Of a stretch of 64,000 nucleotides of DNA, positions 1 to 9,015 are shown piece by piece. Within the stretch, counting starts at the first letter, position 1. Every line of letters starts with the position of its first letter. Below the pieces are notes generated by a model that saw nothing but the letters and a program-made list of their open reading frames with translations, did no database searches and was not told where the DNA came from. A program made the translations under genes and the position numbers. The DNA is from Paenirhizobium daejeonense (GTDB lineage: Bacteria; Pseudomonadota; Alphaproteobacteria; Rhizobiales; Rhizobiaceae), in assembly GCF_014280875.1 (NCBI RefSeq), contig NZ_JACLAL010000002.1:310001-374000 (forward strand), in the 5' to 3' direction.

Positions 1-1
1 G

Positions 2-172
2 CCTCTGGCGACGCCGGAGGTCGTGGCAGTGCGCCACCCCGATACGCTAATGCCGCTTTCGACCCTCGACGGCCCTTTCCTTGTCCTTCTCTACGTCCGC
101 ATCGGCAAGACGAAACTGCTCGACAACCGCGTCATCGGCAACGGCTCGGCAAAAGGCAGGGAGGCCGCCTGA
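2..172 (+). CDS. panC: Pantoate--beta-alanine ligase, C-terminal fragment cut by the window edge
   Basis: This open frame enters from the left edge and ends at TGA 170-172, leaving 56 residues. The tail contains [12 protein letters not shown], which resembles the end of PanC proteins (a hydrophobic strand, then (T/K)RLIDN). PanC condenses pantoate and beta-alanine with ATP to give pantothenate. The stop is one base before the panB start, the usual alphaproteobacterial panC-panB arrangement, and this context supports the call as much as the short sequence does. Only the last fifth of the protein is visible, so the active site cannot be checked. Confidence 0.7.
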   Translation, partial: PLATPEVVAVRHPDTLMPLSTLDGPFLVLLYVRIGKTKLLDNRVIGNGSAKGREAA

Positions 173-173
173 G

Positions 174-1001
174 ATGAGCACGCCACCGCGCCAGAAGCGC
201 CTCACGCCCGCCGACATCCTCGCCCTCAAGGGCAATTGTCCCGTCGTATCGCTGACCGCCTATACGACGCCCATGGCGCGCCTGCTTGATCCGCATTGCG
301 ACTTCCTGTTGGTCGGCGACAGTCTCGGCATGGTGCTCTATGGCATGGACACCACCGTTGGCGTGACCATGGAAATGATGATCGCCCACGGCCAGGCCGT
401 CATGCGTGGCGTCTCCCGCGCCTGCGTCATCATCGACATGCCTTTTGGATCCTATCAGGAATCGAAGGAACAGGCCTTCCGCTCGGCAGCCCGTATCATG
501 AAGGAAACCGGCTGCGACGGCGTGAAGCTGGAAGGCGGCGCGGAAATGGCCGAGACGGTGGCCTTTCTCGTCGAACGCGGCATACCGGTGCTCGGCCATG
601 TCGGATTGATGCCGCAGCAGGTCAACACATCGGGCGGCTACCGCTCCAAGGGCCATAGCGAAAAGGAAGCGGACAAGATCCGCCGCGACGCCCGCGCCAT
701 CGACGAGGCCGGCGCCTTTGCTATCGTCATCGAAGGCACGGTCGAACCGCTTGCCCGCGACATCAGCGGCTCGGTATCGGCTGCCACCATCGGCATCGGC
801 GCGTCTCCGGCCTGTGACGGCCAGATCCTCGTCTCCGACGACATGCTCGGCCTTTTTAACGACTTCAAGCCGCGTTTCGTCAAACACTATGCTGAACTTG
901 CGCAGGTGATATCGAAGGCTGCCGAAGACTATGCCGGTGAAGTCCGCACCCGCGCCTTCCCCGGTCCCGAGCACACATTCCAACCGCGTCCGAAAAGCTG
1001 A
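174..1001 (+). CDS. panB: 3-methyl-2-oxobutanoate hydroxymethyltransferase
   Basis: PanB transfers a hydroxymethyl group from methylene-tetrahydrofolate to 2-oxoisovalerate, giving ketopantoate, the first committed step of pantothenate and coenzyme A synthesis. The 275-residue length is typical. Family signatures are visible: [11 protein letters not shown] near residue 28, [13 protein letters not shown] near residue 44, the GVKLEGG strand near 117 and GHVGLMPQ near 142, together outlining the metal-binding TIM barrel. The ATG at 174 is chosen over an upstream in-frame codon because it follows the panC stop by one base and matches usual PanB N-termini. The pair reads as an operon with probable translational coupling. 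Confidence 0.96.
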   Translation: MSTPPRQKRLTPADILALKGNCPVVSLTAYTTPMARLLDPHCDFLLVGDSLGMVLYGMDTTVGVTMEMMIAHGQAVMRGVSRACVIIDMPFGSYQESKEQAFRSAARIMKETGCDGVKLEGGAEMAETVAFLVERGIPVLGHVGLMPQQVNTSGGYRSKGHSEKEADKIRRDARAIDEAGAFAIVIEGTVEPLARDISGSVSAATIGIGASPACDGQILVSDDMLGLFNDFKPRFVKHYAELAQVISKAAEDYAGEVRTRAFPGPEHTFQPRPKS

Positions 1002-1080
1002 CGGCCTCGCACTGTTCCGCGATTGAAAACTGTCATCCCCCGCTCCTATTGTACGCCCACGGGAATCGAAGGGACCAGCC

Positions 1081-1950
1081 ATGCCGGAAATCGTCAGCAT
1101 CACCAATGATCGCCTCACCGTCGAGGTTTCCTCGTCTGGCGCGGAAATGCAGTCGCTTGTCTCGTCGGATGGCCGCTCATGGCTGTGGAACGGCGACGCC
1201 GCCTGGTGGTCTGGCCGTTCTCCCATTCTCTTTCCGATCGTCGGCAAGGCGCCGGGCAACAAACTGACCATCGACGGCCGGCATGTCGATATGGCCCAGC
1301 ATGGCTTTGCCCGCCGCAACGAATTCGCGCTCATGGGCCAGACGCAAACGAGTTGTGCGCACCGGTTGACGGCAACGGATGCGACGCGCGCCGTTTATCC
1401 CTTCGAATTCGCCCTCACACTGACCCATTCGCTCGACGGCAACACGCTCACTGTTGCCGCTAAGGTCGAAAATCTGGACGAGAAACCAATGCCCTTCGGG
1501 ATAGGTTTCCACTCCGCCTTCTCGTGGCCTCTACCCGGTGCAGAAGGCAAGCAGCATATGGTGCTGCTCGCAAACCGGGCGGAACCGCCTTTGGCACGTC
1601 TTGAGGATGGACTTCTACGTGTCGACCGCCTTCCTTCACCCTTCGTCGAGGGAAAGCTGGATGTATCGCCTGAGATGTTCGTCGAAGACGCGATGATCTT
1701 CCCGGAAGGAACGGGAACAGGCCTCACCTATGGCGTCGCTGGCGGTGAAGCTCTGCACTTCAGCTTCGAGAACCTGCCGAACCTTGCGCTCTGGACCAAG
1801 CCGGGGGCGCCCTTCCTTTGCGTCGAGCCCTGGCATGGCACGGCTGCTGCCATCGGCGCATCCGACGATATCACGGAACGGCCCTTCACGAAGATATTGC
1901 CGCCGGGCGAAAAGGCCCGCTTCGCCTTTGCCGTCGAAATCCCCGCCTGA
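1081..1950 (+). CDS. Aldose 1-epimerase family protein (LacX-like)
   Basis: The 289-residue protein has the features of the galactose mutarotase fold: an N-terminal beta segment with SSSGAEMQSL, the motif SPILFPIVG near residue 48, HGFARRNEF near 75 with the conserved His and Arg, and a C-terminal CVEPWHG-type strand. Members interconvert alpha and beta anomers of sugars or sugar phosphates; the exact substrate cannot be read from the sequence. The LacX-like subgroup (shorter, with HGFAR) fits better than classical GalM. It starts 79 bases after panB on the same strand, so it could be co-transcribed, but nothing links it to pantothenate synthesis. It converges with the DUF2164 gene 9 bases downstream. 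Confidence 0.85.
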   Translation: MPEIVSITNDRLTVEVSSSGAEMQSLVSSDGRSWLWNGDAAWWSGRSPILFPIVGKAPGNKLTIDGRHVDMAQHGFARRNEFALMGQTQTSCAHRLTATDATRAVYPFEFALTLTHSLDGNTLTVAAKVENLDEKPMPFGIGFHSAFSWPLPGAEGKQHMVLLANRAEPPLARLEDGLLRVDRLPSPFVEGKLDVSPEMFVEDAMIFPEGTGTGLTYGVAGGEALHFSFENLPNLALWTKPGAPFLCVEPWHGTAAAIGASDDITERPFTKILPPGEKARFAFAVEIPA

Positions 1951-1959
1951 CGCGGGCCT

Positions 1960-2208
1960 TCAGGAGCCGACCGGGCGCTCGAGCTGGTAGATCGCATCGC
2001 CGAGGCTTTCGACCTGCCGGGCGAACAGCGCCTGGGCATCGTGCAGACCGCGATTGTAATGGAGCGCGCCGAGCGTGCCCGCCATGAACTCGATCAGGCT
2101 TTCCGCCTCGAAGCGGCCGAGCTTCACGTCGTATTCCGTATCGACGTGCTTTTGTACGGCCGCCACCAGCGCGGCCAACTGCTCGGGTGAAAAATCGGGT
2201 TTCGCCAT
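1960..2208 (-). CDS. DUF2164 family protein
   Basis: This 82-residue protein matches what I recall of DUF2164: a short N-terminal helix starting with FSPEQ, a central acidic segment around DVKLGRFEAESLIEF, and a GALHYNRGL motif where the family has a YNQG-like stretch. Function is unknown and no catalytic motif is apparent; it is predicted soluble. The ATG at 2208 has AAGGA about ten bases upstream. It converges with the epimerase gene and lies divergent to azlC, about 146 bases away. Confidence 0.75.
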   Translation of the reverse strand: MAKPDFSPEQLAALVAAVQKHVDTEYDVKLGRFEAESLIEFMAGTLGALHYNRGLHDAQALFARQVESLGDAIYQLERPVGS

Positions 2209-2354
2209 GGCCCGCGTTCCTTTCGTTCAAGAAATCCCCGCCGACTTGCGCGAGTTAGTGATCGCGATCAATTCCGCACGATAAACCATCACGCGAATTG
2301 GTTTGTATATCAGTATCTTTTGCGACAGTGAAAAGCCGGCCACAACAGAGACGA

Positions 2355-3068
2355 ATGATGCGAAGCGACTTCACCGAGGGCATGCGCGGCAGCATGCCGA
2401 TCCTTTTCTCCACGATGCCATTTGCGGCGCTCTTTGGGGCGCTTGCCGTCGCCAATGGCCAGACGGTTGCCGAGGCGACGCTGATGAGCGCCAGCGTCTT
2501 TGCCGGTGCAAGCCAGCTCGTAGGCATCGAGCTATTCGGTCATTCGGTGCCGATATGGGTGATCGTGTTATCGATCCTCGCCGTCAATTTCCGCCACGTC
2601 CTCTATTCGGCGGCCATCGCCCCATTCGTCGGCCACTTCACCCTGTCACAGAAGGCCATGAGCTTCTTCCTGCTCACGGACCCGCAATTCGCCGAAACGC
2701 TCACCCGAGGCGAAACCGGCCGTCCCGTGACCTTCACCTGGTACATGGGGTTTGCCATCACGATCTACGTTCCCTGGGTGGCGATGACCGCGGTTGGCGG
2801 CCTGCTCGGCAGCGTGATGGGCAATCCCTCGAACTGGGGCATCGACGTACTGCTGCCGATCTACTTCATGGGCCTCGTTCTGGGCTTCCGCAAACGCAAC
2901 AACTTCCTGCCGATCGTGATCGTCAGCGCGCTGGTTTCCGTGGTCGCCCAGAAGCTCATCGGCTCGCCCTGGCATGTCAGCATCGGCGCCCTTGCCGGCG
3001 TGGCGCTGGCCGCCCTGCTGCCGCCGAAGAAGAGCGAAGATGCTGCGAAACAGGAGACTGCCCGATGA
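2355..3068 (+). CDS. azlC: AzlC family branched-chain amino acid exporter, large subunit
   Basis: AzlC proteins pair with AzlD to export branched-chain amino acids or analogues such as azaleucine from the cytoplasm. The protein is about 237 residues with several hydrophobic helices and family landmarks: an N-terminal RSDFTEGMRGSMPIL, the AASVFAGASQL-like stretch (here SASVFAGASQLVG), NFRHVLYSA near residue 77, and LTDPQFAETL. Adjacent ATGs at 2355 and 2358 are both possible starts; an upstream in-frame TTG at 2298 would add residues not expected in the family. The stop overlaps the azlD start as ATGA, so the two subunits are translationally coupled. Confidence 0.9.
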   Translation: MMRSDFTEGMRGSMPILFSTMPFAALFGALAVANGQTVAEATLMSASVFAGASQLVGIELFGHSVPIWVIVLSILAVNFRHVLYSAAIAPFVGHFTLSQKAMSFFLLTDPQFAETLTRGETGRPVTFTWYMGFAITIYVPWVAMTAVGGLLGSVMGNPSNWGIDVLLPIYFMGLVLGFRKRNNFLPIVIVSALVSVVAQKLIGSPWHVSIGALAGVALAALLPPKKSEDAAKQETAR

Positions 3069-3376
3069 GCACTTTCCTCACGCCCTATATGACGCTGCTG
3101 ATCGCGGCAGCCGCAGTCGCCACCTTCATCACCCGCATCGCCGGCTACATTCTGGTGAAGCGGCTGAAGACCATGCCACCGCGGCTGGAGGCGGCGCTGA
3201 ACGCAGTTCCCGCAGCAGTGCTGACCACGCTCGTCGCGCCGGCGTTTTTCTCCGGCGGGATCGACGTCAAGGTCGCGATGGCGGCTTCGTTGCTGATCGG
3301 ATTGCGCTTTTCGGCAATCCCGATGCTCATAGGCGGCTGGGTCGTCGTGATGGCGGCGCGCCAGTTCATGATGTAA
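3065..3376 (+). CDS. azlD: AzlD family branched-chain amino acid exporter, small subunit
   Basis: The 103-residue, highly hydrophobic protein has about four membrane segments and the AzlD pattern: an N-terminal helix, TRIAGYILVKR, then AALNAVPAAVLTTLVAP and a final pair of helices. It forms the transporter together with AzlC encoded immediately upstream; its ATG overlaps the azlC TGA. The end lies 27 bases from the convergent pepP stop, with no convincing terminator hairpin between them. Confidence 0.9.
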   Translation: MSTFLTPYMTLLIAAAAVATFITRIAGYILVKRLKTMPPRLEAALNAVPAAVLTTLVAPAFFSGGIDVKVAMAASLLIGLRFSAIPMLIGGWVVVMAARQFMM

Positions 3377-3403
3377 CGCGCCGCCGATATCGAGGGGAGC
3401 GGA

Positions 3404-5245
3404 TCAGATCTCGCGCCGGAACGGTTCTGTCATACGCTCCAGCCATTCGCGGATCTTGGGGTCGTGGATGAGCGGCATCAGCTCGGCGCGGGTCTTCTCA
3501 TGGTAGGCGTCGAGCCAGCGCAATTCTTCGTCGGCCAGGAGATCCGTGTCGACAAGATATTTGTCGATCGGCACATAGGTCAGCGTCTCGAAGGAAAGCA
3601 TCGGCTGATCGCCCCCCTCGACGGCTTCAGCCTCGCGCACATAGAGCAGGTTCTCGATACGGATACCGAAATGACCCGGGCGGTAATAGCCGGGCTCGTT
3701 TGAGAGGATCATGCCGGGCAGCAATTCCTGCGTCGAAAGACGCGAAATGCGCTGCGGCCCCTCATGTACCGAGAGGTAGGAGCCGACGCCATGCCCTGTT
3801 CCATGGGCGAAGTCCGCACCCGCCTTCCAGAGAGCGATGCGGGCCAGCGGATCGAGGTCACAACCGCGCGTCCCTTTCGGAAAGCGCGCCGTACTGATGG
3901 CAATCATGCCCTTCAGCACAAGGGTAAAGAACCGCCGCTGCTCATCCGGCACCGGGCCGATGGCGATCGTACGGGTGATATCCGTCGTGCCGTTCACGTA
4001 TTGCGCGCCTGAATCGATCAGGAACATTTCGCCCGACTTCAACGGACGGTCCGTCTCAGTCGTGACCCGGTAATGAATGATCGCGGCATGTTCGCCGGCA
4101 CCGGAAATCGTGTCGAAGGAGATGTCCTTGAGCGGGTTCTGCATCCGCTCTCCGACCCGCGCCCGCGCCTCCTCCAGCGCCTTCGTTGCGGCAATCTCGC
4201 TGACCGTACCCGGATGCTGTCCGTCCAGCCAATGCAGGAACTCGGTAACCGCCACGCCGTCCTGCAGATGGGCGGCCGCAGAACCATTCAGTTCCACGCT
4301 GTTCTTGGTCGCCCGCGGTATCCTGACGGGATCGGCTCCCTCGATGACATTGCCACCATGGACGCGAATGAGTTCGACCAGCGCGAACGGCGCGAGATCG
4401 GGGTCGATGAGAATGCTCACGCCCTTGGACGCCAGATGCGCCAGCCTGCCGGTCAGAAGTTCCGGATCGATCTGTTCGCAGAGCTGTCCCAGATAGGCCT
4501 CGACCTCAATGCCGGTCTTGCGCTTGTCGAGGAATAGTTCCGCCTTGCCATCGGCATGGATGATGGCGCGCGCCAGCGGATGCGGCGTGTGCGGAACGTC
4601 AGCGCCGCGAATGTTGAAAATCCAGGCGACGGAGGAAGGATCGGTGATCAGCACCGCCGCGATCCCCTTCTCCTTCAGGTCCATGGCAATCTTCGCGATC
4701 TTGTCCCGCGCCAGCAGGCCGGCATAAGCGATGGTCTGGATCGTCACGGCGCCGAGCGGTTCCTCCGGCCGGTCGGTCCAGATGCCATCGACGGGGTTGC
4801 GCGTCAGAAAGACGAGCGCTCCGTCCTTCTCTGCCAGCGCCTTTTCCAGCCGGCGCACTTCGGCAGTCGTGTGCAGCCACGGATCGATGCCGAGCTGGAA
4901 GCCCGTATGGGTATGGGTCCGCACCCACCGGTGCGGCGGCTCCCCTACCAGATCGCCACCGGTGAAGACCGACTGGTCCACCTGTTGGACAAGCTGTGTG
5001 GTGTAGCGACCATCGACGAACACCACAGCCTGCCCCGCCGTCACCAGCACCTGACCGGCCGAACCGGTGAACCCCGTGAGCCAGGAAAGCCTCTCCGCCG
5101 AAGTCGGTACATATTCGCCCTGATATTCATCTGCCCGAGGCACGAGCAGCCCGTCGATGCCGAGGTCGGGGAACTGTGCCCTTAGCGCCTCGATGCGCTC
5201 GCGGCCATATTGCGGAGTGGAGGTGACGTCGAAGGACTGAAACAT
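3404..5245 (-). CDS. pepP: Xaa-Pro aminopeptidase (aminopeptidase P, M24B)
   Basis: This 613-residue enzyme removes an N-terminal residue that precedes proline. The N-terminal half carries two creatinase-like domains (LLVPRADEYQGEYVP near residue 36). The C-terminal pita-bread domain shows the dinuclear metal ligands: DSGAQY and TTDITRT (Asp pair), HGTGHGVG with the conserved His, SNEPGYY (Glu) and the final HFGIRIEN (Glu). The length matches the three-domain class rather than the 440-residue E. coli form. It is probably cytoplasmic because no signal peptide is seen. It is monocistronic by position, with an AT-richer 5' region containing short repeats. Confidence 0.95.
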   Translation of the reverse strand: MFQSFDVTSTPQYGRERIEALRAQFPDLGIDGLLVPRADEYQGEYVPTSAERLSWLTGFTGSAGQVLVTAGQAVVFVDGRYTTQLVQQVDQSVFTGGDLVGEPPHRWVRTHTHTGFQLGIDPWLHTTAEVRRLEKALAEKDGALVFLTRNPVDGIWTDRPEEPLGAVTIQTIAYAGLLARDKIAKIAMDLKEKGIAAVLITDPSSVAWIFNIRGADVPHTPHPLARAIIHADGKAELFLDKRKTGIEVEAYLGQLCEQIDPELLTGRLAHLASKGVSILIDPDLAPFALVELIRVHGGNVIEGADPVRIPRATKNSVELNGSAAAHLQDGVAVTEFLHWLDGQHPGTVSEIAATKALEEARARVGERMQNPLKDISFDTISGAGEHAAIIHYRVTTETDRPLKSGEMFLIDSGAQYVNGTTDITRTIAIGPVPDEQRRFFTLVLKGMIAISTARFPKGTRGCDLDPLARIALWKAGADFAHGTGHGVGSYLSVHEGPQRISRLSTQELLPGMILSNEPGYYRPGHFGIRIENLLYVREAEAVEGGDQPMLSFETLTYVPIDKYLVDTDLLADEELRWLDAYHEKTRAELMPLIHDPKIREWLERMTEPFRREI

Positions 5246-5365
5246 GGGAGACTACCTGCATTGAGGATTCGTGGCATCGCTTATAGCAAGAGCCGCTGCC
5301 CCTGCCCATTTCCAACCGCAAAAGACGGCAGCCATCCAAAATGACGCGTCGCAGAATCGAAAAAC

Positions 5366-5439
5366 AGGTGCAATGCACAAATGCATAAAATCGCGTCAAA
5401 AACATCCAAGATACACTTAAGATTTGCACCTAATGCATA
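5366..5439. repeat. Inverted and direct short repeats upstream of pepP
   Basis: AGGTGCAA at 5366-5373 is the exact inverse complement of TTGCACCT at 5424-5431. ATGCATA occurs after each arm, at 5381-5387 and 5433-5439. The stretch is AT-richer than its surroundings and lies between pepP (minus) and the small plus-strand gene at 5533, so it may be a control region for one or both. No known operator is recognised. Confidence 0.35.
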
Positions 5440-5532
5440 GCACCCTTGAGACAAAGCACCTGTCTCTATCGCATTGCACAATCTATATGGCGCTCATCGA
5501 ACGACTTAAACGAGTGGACAAGGAATACGGCA

Positions 5533-5706
5533 ATGGCAGGATCGCTCTTGCAGAACGGATACCGCCAGATCATCGCTAACCGCGAGTGCCAGGCTCAACG
5601 CCACCTGACTGGCGCTCTGCGCGACAGGAACAACAGCATTTTCCTGCGCCTGGACGCCCCGCGCGAGCAGATTCGCCGCAAGGAACGGCAGCACGCATTC
5701 TTCTGA
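5533..5706 (+). CDS. Small basic hypothetical protein
   Basis: A 57-residue frame starts at ATG 5533, eight bases after a strong AAGGA ribosome-binding site, and ends at TGA 5704-5706. The predicted protein is hydrophilic and Arg/Gln-rich (REQIRRKERQ near the end), with no membrane segment, signal peptide or recognised motif. Codon third positions are GC-rich like those of neighbouring genes. A strong hairpin terminator follows about 100 bases downstream. The alternatives are a chance frame inside a small RNA gene or a dual-function RNA. No function is proposed. Confidence 0.45.
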   Translation: MAGSLLQNGYRQIIANRECQAQRHLTGALRDRNNSIFLRLDAPREQIRRKERQHAFF

Positions 5707-5808
5707 GATCCGGAGAGCGCGGCCTGACCGCGTTCCCGACGGAAAGCACTCCCGCTTGAGCGATCCTCCCAAGGCTCGCGGGACTTGGACCGGCAAGATC
5801 GGTCCTGC

Positions 5809-5840
5809 AAGGCGGCATCACAGATGCCGCCTTTTGCTTT
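5809..5840 (+). terminator. Rho-independent terminator
   Basis: An 11-base-pair perfect stem (AAGGCGGCATC paired with GATGCCGCCTT) with loop ACA is followed by a T-rich tail. It ends the plus-strand unit containing the small gene at 5533. A second, shorter hairpin (GGACCG/CGGTCC) lies just upstream. Confidence 0.8.
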
Positions 5841-5873
5841 GCCTTTTTCTGAACTCAACCCACTATGCCATGA

Positions 5874-5900
5874 CCACAATGTTGCGTCGCAGCATTGTGG
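5874..5900. repeat. Perfect-arm inverted repeat between the terminator and prmA
   Basis: CCACAATG and CATTGTGG flank a TGC/GCA inner pair, giving about 12 paired positions including one T-G pair, and a GTC loop. It lies 13 bases beyond the prmA stop on the minus strand. There is no T-run on either strand, so it is either a weak end-of-transcript structure for prmA or a protein site. Confidence 0.4.
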
Positions 5901-5912
5901 GGCGTCACCTGC

Positions 5913-6803
5913 TTACCGGCGATGGCTTTCGTGCCGCAGATGGATGGTCACCCAGCCATTGCGCCAGATGGTGCGCACATGGGCAAGACCCGCGCCGTTA
6001 TAGGCCGCCAGCACCTTCCAGCGCTGCGCCGCGAGAATGCCTGATAGAATGACCGAACCGCCGGGCGCCAGATTGGCCACGAGCTGCGGCGCCATCTTCA
6101 TCAGGGGTCGGGCAAGGATATTCGCGATAATGAGATCGAACGGACCGCGCTGACGGAATGCAGTCGAATGGAAACCGGGAGCCACGCGGAAATCGATCCC
6201 CTCGACGACGCCGTTGCGCCGCGCATTCTCGCGCGCGACACGGACCGCGATCGGGTCGATATCGGTCGCCAGTACCGGCACCGGCAAGAGCTTGCGCACG
6301 GCGATGGCGAGCACGCCACTGCCGGTGCCGAGATCGAGCGCATTGGCAACAGGCCTTGAACGCACGACTTCCTCGATGACCTCCAGGCAGCCGGCCGTCG
6401 TTCCGTGATGGCCGGTGCCAAAGGCCTGCCCTGCATCGATCTCGATTGCCACATCGTTCGGCTGCACCTTGTCCCGGTCATGGGAACCGTGAACGAGGAA
6501 ACGCCCTGCCCTGACCGGCGTCAGCCCTTCTAGCGACTTGGCGATCCAGTCGATGTCGGGGATCACCTCACGCTCGACCGGCAGGTCGGGATATTCTTCG
6601 GAAAGCAAGGCGACGACACGCTCGCGCACCTCTTCTTCCTCATCGAACATCATGTAGACGGAAGCCTGCCAGACGTCGTTCTTCTCATCCACCTCGGTCG
6701 TGGCGATGGCGAAGTCCTCCTCGCCGAAAGCAAAGCTCATGAGATCGAGGATACGGTTCGCATGCTGCTCCGTGGTGGTGACGAAAAGACGGATTTCGCT
6801 CAC
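5913..6803 (-). CDS. prmA: Ribosomal protein L11 methyltransferase
   Basis: PrmA uses S-adenosylmethionine to methylate ribosomal protein L11. The protein is 296 residues from the GTG at 6803. The SAM-binding motif ALDLGTGSGVLAIA, the acidic TDIDPIAV strand and the catalytic NILARPL motif are all visible. The GTG start is favoured over longer in-frame options because AGGA lies about eight bases upstream and the family begins with a short SEIRL-like strand. It follows the SCO gene on the minus strand with a gap of about 120 bases. Confidence 0.93.
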   Translation of the reverse strand: MSEIRLFVTTTEQHANRILDLMSFAFGEEDFAIATTEVDEKNDVWQASVYMMFDEEEEVRERVVALLSEEYPDLPVEREVIPDIDWIAKSLEGLTPVRAGRFLVHGSHDRDKVQPNDVAIEIDAGQAFGTGHHGTTAGCLEVIEEVVRSRPVANALDLGTGSGVLAIAVRKLLPVPVLATDIDPIAVRVARENARRNGVVEGIDFRVAPGFHSTAFRQRGPFDLIIANILARPLMKMAPQLVANLAPGGSVILSGILAAQRWKVLAAYNGAGLAHVRTIWRNGWVTIHLRHESHRR

Positions 6804-6924
6804 GATCGATGGTCCTGTGACGTTGGAAAAGGTTTCAAGCGCAAACGCCGCGCTGCTTGCGTCTGCGCTACACCGTCGCCTTGCTGATGGCAACCTTCCA
6901 GAGTGTCGTGTCCGGGATGCAGGG

Positions 6925-7524
6925 TCAGCCCTTGGCGAGATTTTCAAGCTTCTTTATGGCCACATCGGGATTCTCGCCATAGGCAATGGTGCCGACGAAG
7001 CGCCCTTCCGCATCCAGCAGGAAGACAGAGGCCGTGTGATCCATGGTGTAATCCCCGTTCGGATCCTTCTCATCCAGGGGAACCTTTCGGGCATAGACCC
7101 GGAAGCCCTTGACGACCTCGGCCACCTTGTCCGGAGCGCCGGAAATGCCGACCACCCGGTCTGTCACATTGGAGATGTAGGTGCCGAGAATCTCCGGCGT
7201 GTCACGCTCGGGATCCACCGAGACGAAATAGGCCTGCAGCTTGCTCTTGTCGGGATCGACCTTGGCGAGCCAGCCGTCGAGTTCGAACAGCGTCGTCGGG
7301 CAGACTTCCGGGCAATGGGTAAAGCCGAAGAACAGCGCCGTCGGCTTGCCGCGGAAGGCCTGTTCGGTGATGGGCTTGCCGCTCTGATCGGTCAACTGAA
7401 ACGGCACGCCGAACGGCCCCTCGGCCATCTTCGTCTTTGATTGTGTCACGGCAAGCGTCAGCCAGCCGAGAACACCCGCCATGATCAATACGCCGACCCA
7501 GAGGAAAATCCGAAACGTCTTCAT
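6925..7524 (-). CDS. SCO1/SenC family copper chaperone
   Basis: The 199-residue protein has an N-terminal membrane anchor (residues 5-26) and a thioredoxin-like domain outside the membrane. The copper ligands are present: CPEVC (Cys71 and Cys75) and His163 in MDHTASVF. SCO proteins deliver copper to, or reduce thiols of, the Cu-A site of cytochrome c oxidase. No oxidase genes lie nearby, so its target is inferred from the family alone. It precedes prmA on the same strand. Confidence 0.92.
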   Translation of the reverse strand: MKTFRIFLWVGVLIMAGVLGWLTLAVTQSKTKMAEGPFGVPFQLTDQSGKPITEQAFRGKPTALFFGFTHCPEVCPTTLFELDGWLAKVDPDKSKLQAYFVSVDPERDTPEILGTYISNVTDRVVGISGAPDKVAEVVKGFRVYARKVPLDEKDPNGDYTMDHTASVFLLDAEGRFVGTIAYGENPDVAIKKLENLAKG

Positions 7525-7683
7525 CTATTCCATCCTCGCGCCCCGCCACCCAGGCGGTCGCCCACATTCTTAACATGCCGATACGCCTCCGGCGCAGGAA
7601 GTGCAAATCAACAGCCTGTCAAAAAGAGAGACCGCGCGGTTTTGCCTCGCCCCGAGGCAACGACCGCGTTCCCGGCAGGACCA

Positions 7684-7842
7684 TCAGAAGCAGAGTGAAA
7701 AGCCGTTCTCGGACAGCGCAAGAAAGATCGCAGCGCCATGCTGAAGCCAGCCGGCAAAAGCGAGCGCAACGGCCATCGAAAGCCCCGCCGCGACAACGGC
7801 AACCACTGCAATGCGCGGAAATACGGAAGCGATCTGGTTCAT
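7684..7842 (-). CDS. Small single-pass membrane protein
   Basis: The 52-residue frame from ATG 7842 encodes a short N-terminus (MNQIASVFPR), one long hydrophobic helix (about residues 11-30) and a C-terminus ending in SLCF. Its ribosome-binding site is poor: a GGAG lies about 17 bases upstream. The hydrophobic pattern and high-GC third positions argue for a real gene. Function is unknown. It lies upstream of the SCO gene on the same strand with about 160 bases between. Confidence 0.5.
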   Translation of the reverse strand: MNQIASVFPRIAVVAVVAAGLSMAVALAFAGWLQHGAAIFLALSENGFSLCF

Positions 7843-7985
7843 GACCGCTTTATAATATCTCCCGCTTATAGCTGAAAGTGCAAACTTTCCGAAACACATT
7901 CAAGAAAGTTGATGAAATGGACATCGCTTTCTGAGACGCTTTGAGAATGATCGCTGGTGGCGACCTGGAGTCTTGGGAGGGACGA

Positions 7986-8774
7986 ATGGGAGAGCAGGCC
8001 TTACAGGCATTTCCGCAACCGAAATTGCGGATCAATCACATGAAACTCGACGACGTATGGACGGCACTGCGTGAAGGTCTGAATGACTTCCGCCGCCATC
8101 CACAGTTCGGACTTTTCTTCGGCGGGATCTACGCACTCGGCGGCCTGTTCATCGTGACGGTGCTGATCCGCTATCATCTACCCTGGATGATCATACCCGT
8201 CGCCATCGGCTTTCCGTTGATCGGCCCTTTCGTAGCAGTCGGCCTTTACGAGGTCAGCCGACGCCATGAAAAGGGAGAGCCTATCACTTGGAAAGGCGTG
8301 CTGACTGAAGTCTTCCGCCAACGGGAGCGCCAGCTTTCCTGGATGGCATTCGCCGTGCTGTTCGTCTTCTGGATCTGGATTTATCAGGTGCGCCTGCTGC
8401 TCGCCCTTTTCCTCGGCTTCAAGATCCCGGCAACCCTTGCCGCATTCCTCACGCTTCTTACCACGACACCGGAAGGGATTGCCTTCCTGATGGTCGGCAC
8501 TGTCGTCGGAGCGCTTCTTGCTACCATTCTGTTTTCCCTGACCGTCATCTCGATGCCGCTGCTGCTCGATCACGATATCGATTTCGTCACGGCAATGATT
8601 ACCAGCATCCGGGTCGTATTCGAAAACCCCGTACCCATGTTCGCATTCGGCCTGATCGTAGCGGCCGCGGCGATTCTTGCCCTCGTGCCGGCATTCCTCG
8701 GACTTTTTGTCGTGCTGCCCATTTTGGGGCACGCGACATGGCATCTTTATTCCCGGGCGATCGCCCAGGCCTGA
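7986..8774 (+). CDS. DUF2189 family integral membrane protein
   Basis: The 262-residue protein has about six hydrophobic helices and a conserved N-terminal cytoplasmic segment (ALREGLNDFRRHPQFGLFFGG) typical of DUF2189. The motif PLIGPFVAVGLYEVSRR follows the second helix. The ATG at 7986 is preceded by GGGAGG at ideal distance; upstream in-frame TTG and ATG codons lack this. Members are uncharacterised inner-membrane proteins, so no function is assigned. It is monocistronic by position. Confidence 0.85.
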   Translation: MGEQALQAFPQPKLRINHMKLDDVWTALREGLNDFRRHPQFGLFFGGIYALGGLFIVTVLIRYHLPWMIIPVAIGFPLIGPFVAVGLYEVSRRHEKGEPITWKGVLTEVFRQRERQLSWMAFAVLFVFWIWIYQVRLLLALFLGFKIPATLAAFLTLLTTTPEGIAFLMVGTVVGALLATILFSLTVISMPLLLDHDIDFVTAMITSIRVVFENPVPMFAFGLIVAAAAILALVPAFLGLFVVLPILGHATWHLYSRAIAQA

Positions 8775-9015
8775 CGAATATGGGCGGCAACCCTTGAGAA
8801 TCATGGGTCGCCGTCCCATAAATTTGCTGTCCGAACGGCAATATTAGCCGTTGTTTAACGCATATTCGCAATTCTTGAGTTTGCGAGATGATCGTTACAG
8901 ATCATTCGGACATCACGTCCGCCGGGACGCGTTTCTTTTTCCTCGGCTCTCCGCATGCATGTGAACGACATCGCTGATGCTCAGCGTCGGTGTCCGGCGG
9001 GCTTCGGGGAGGCAT

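Noticed and set aside
8785..8813. Imperfect hairpin after the DUF2189 gene as a terminator
   Set aside because: The 9-base-pair stem has a mismatch and no T-run follows.
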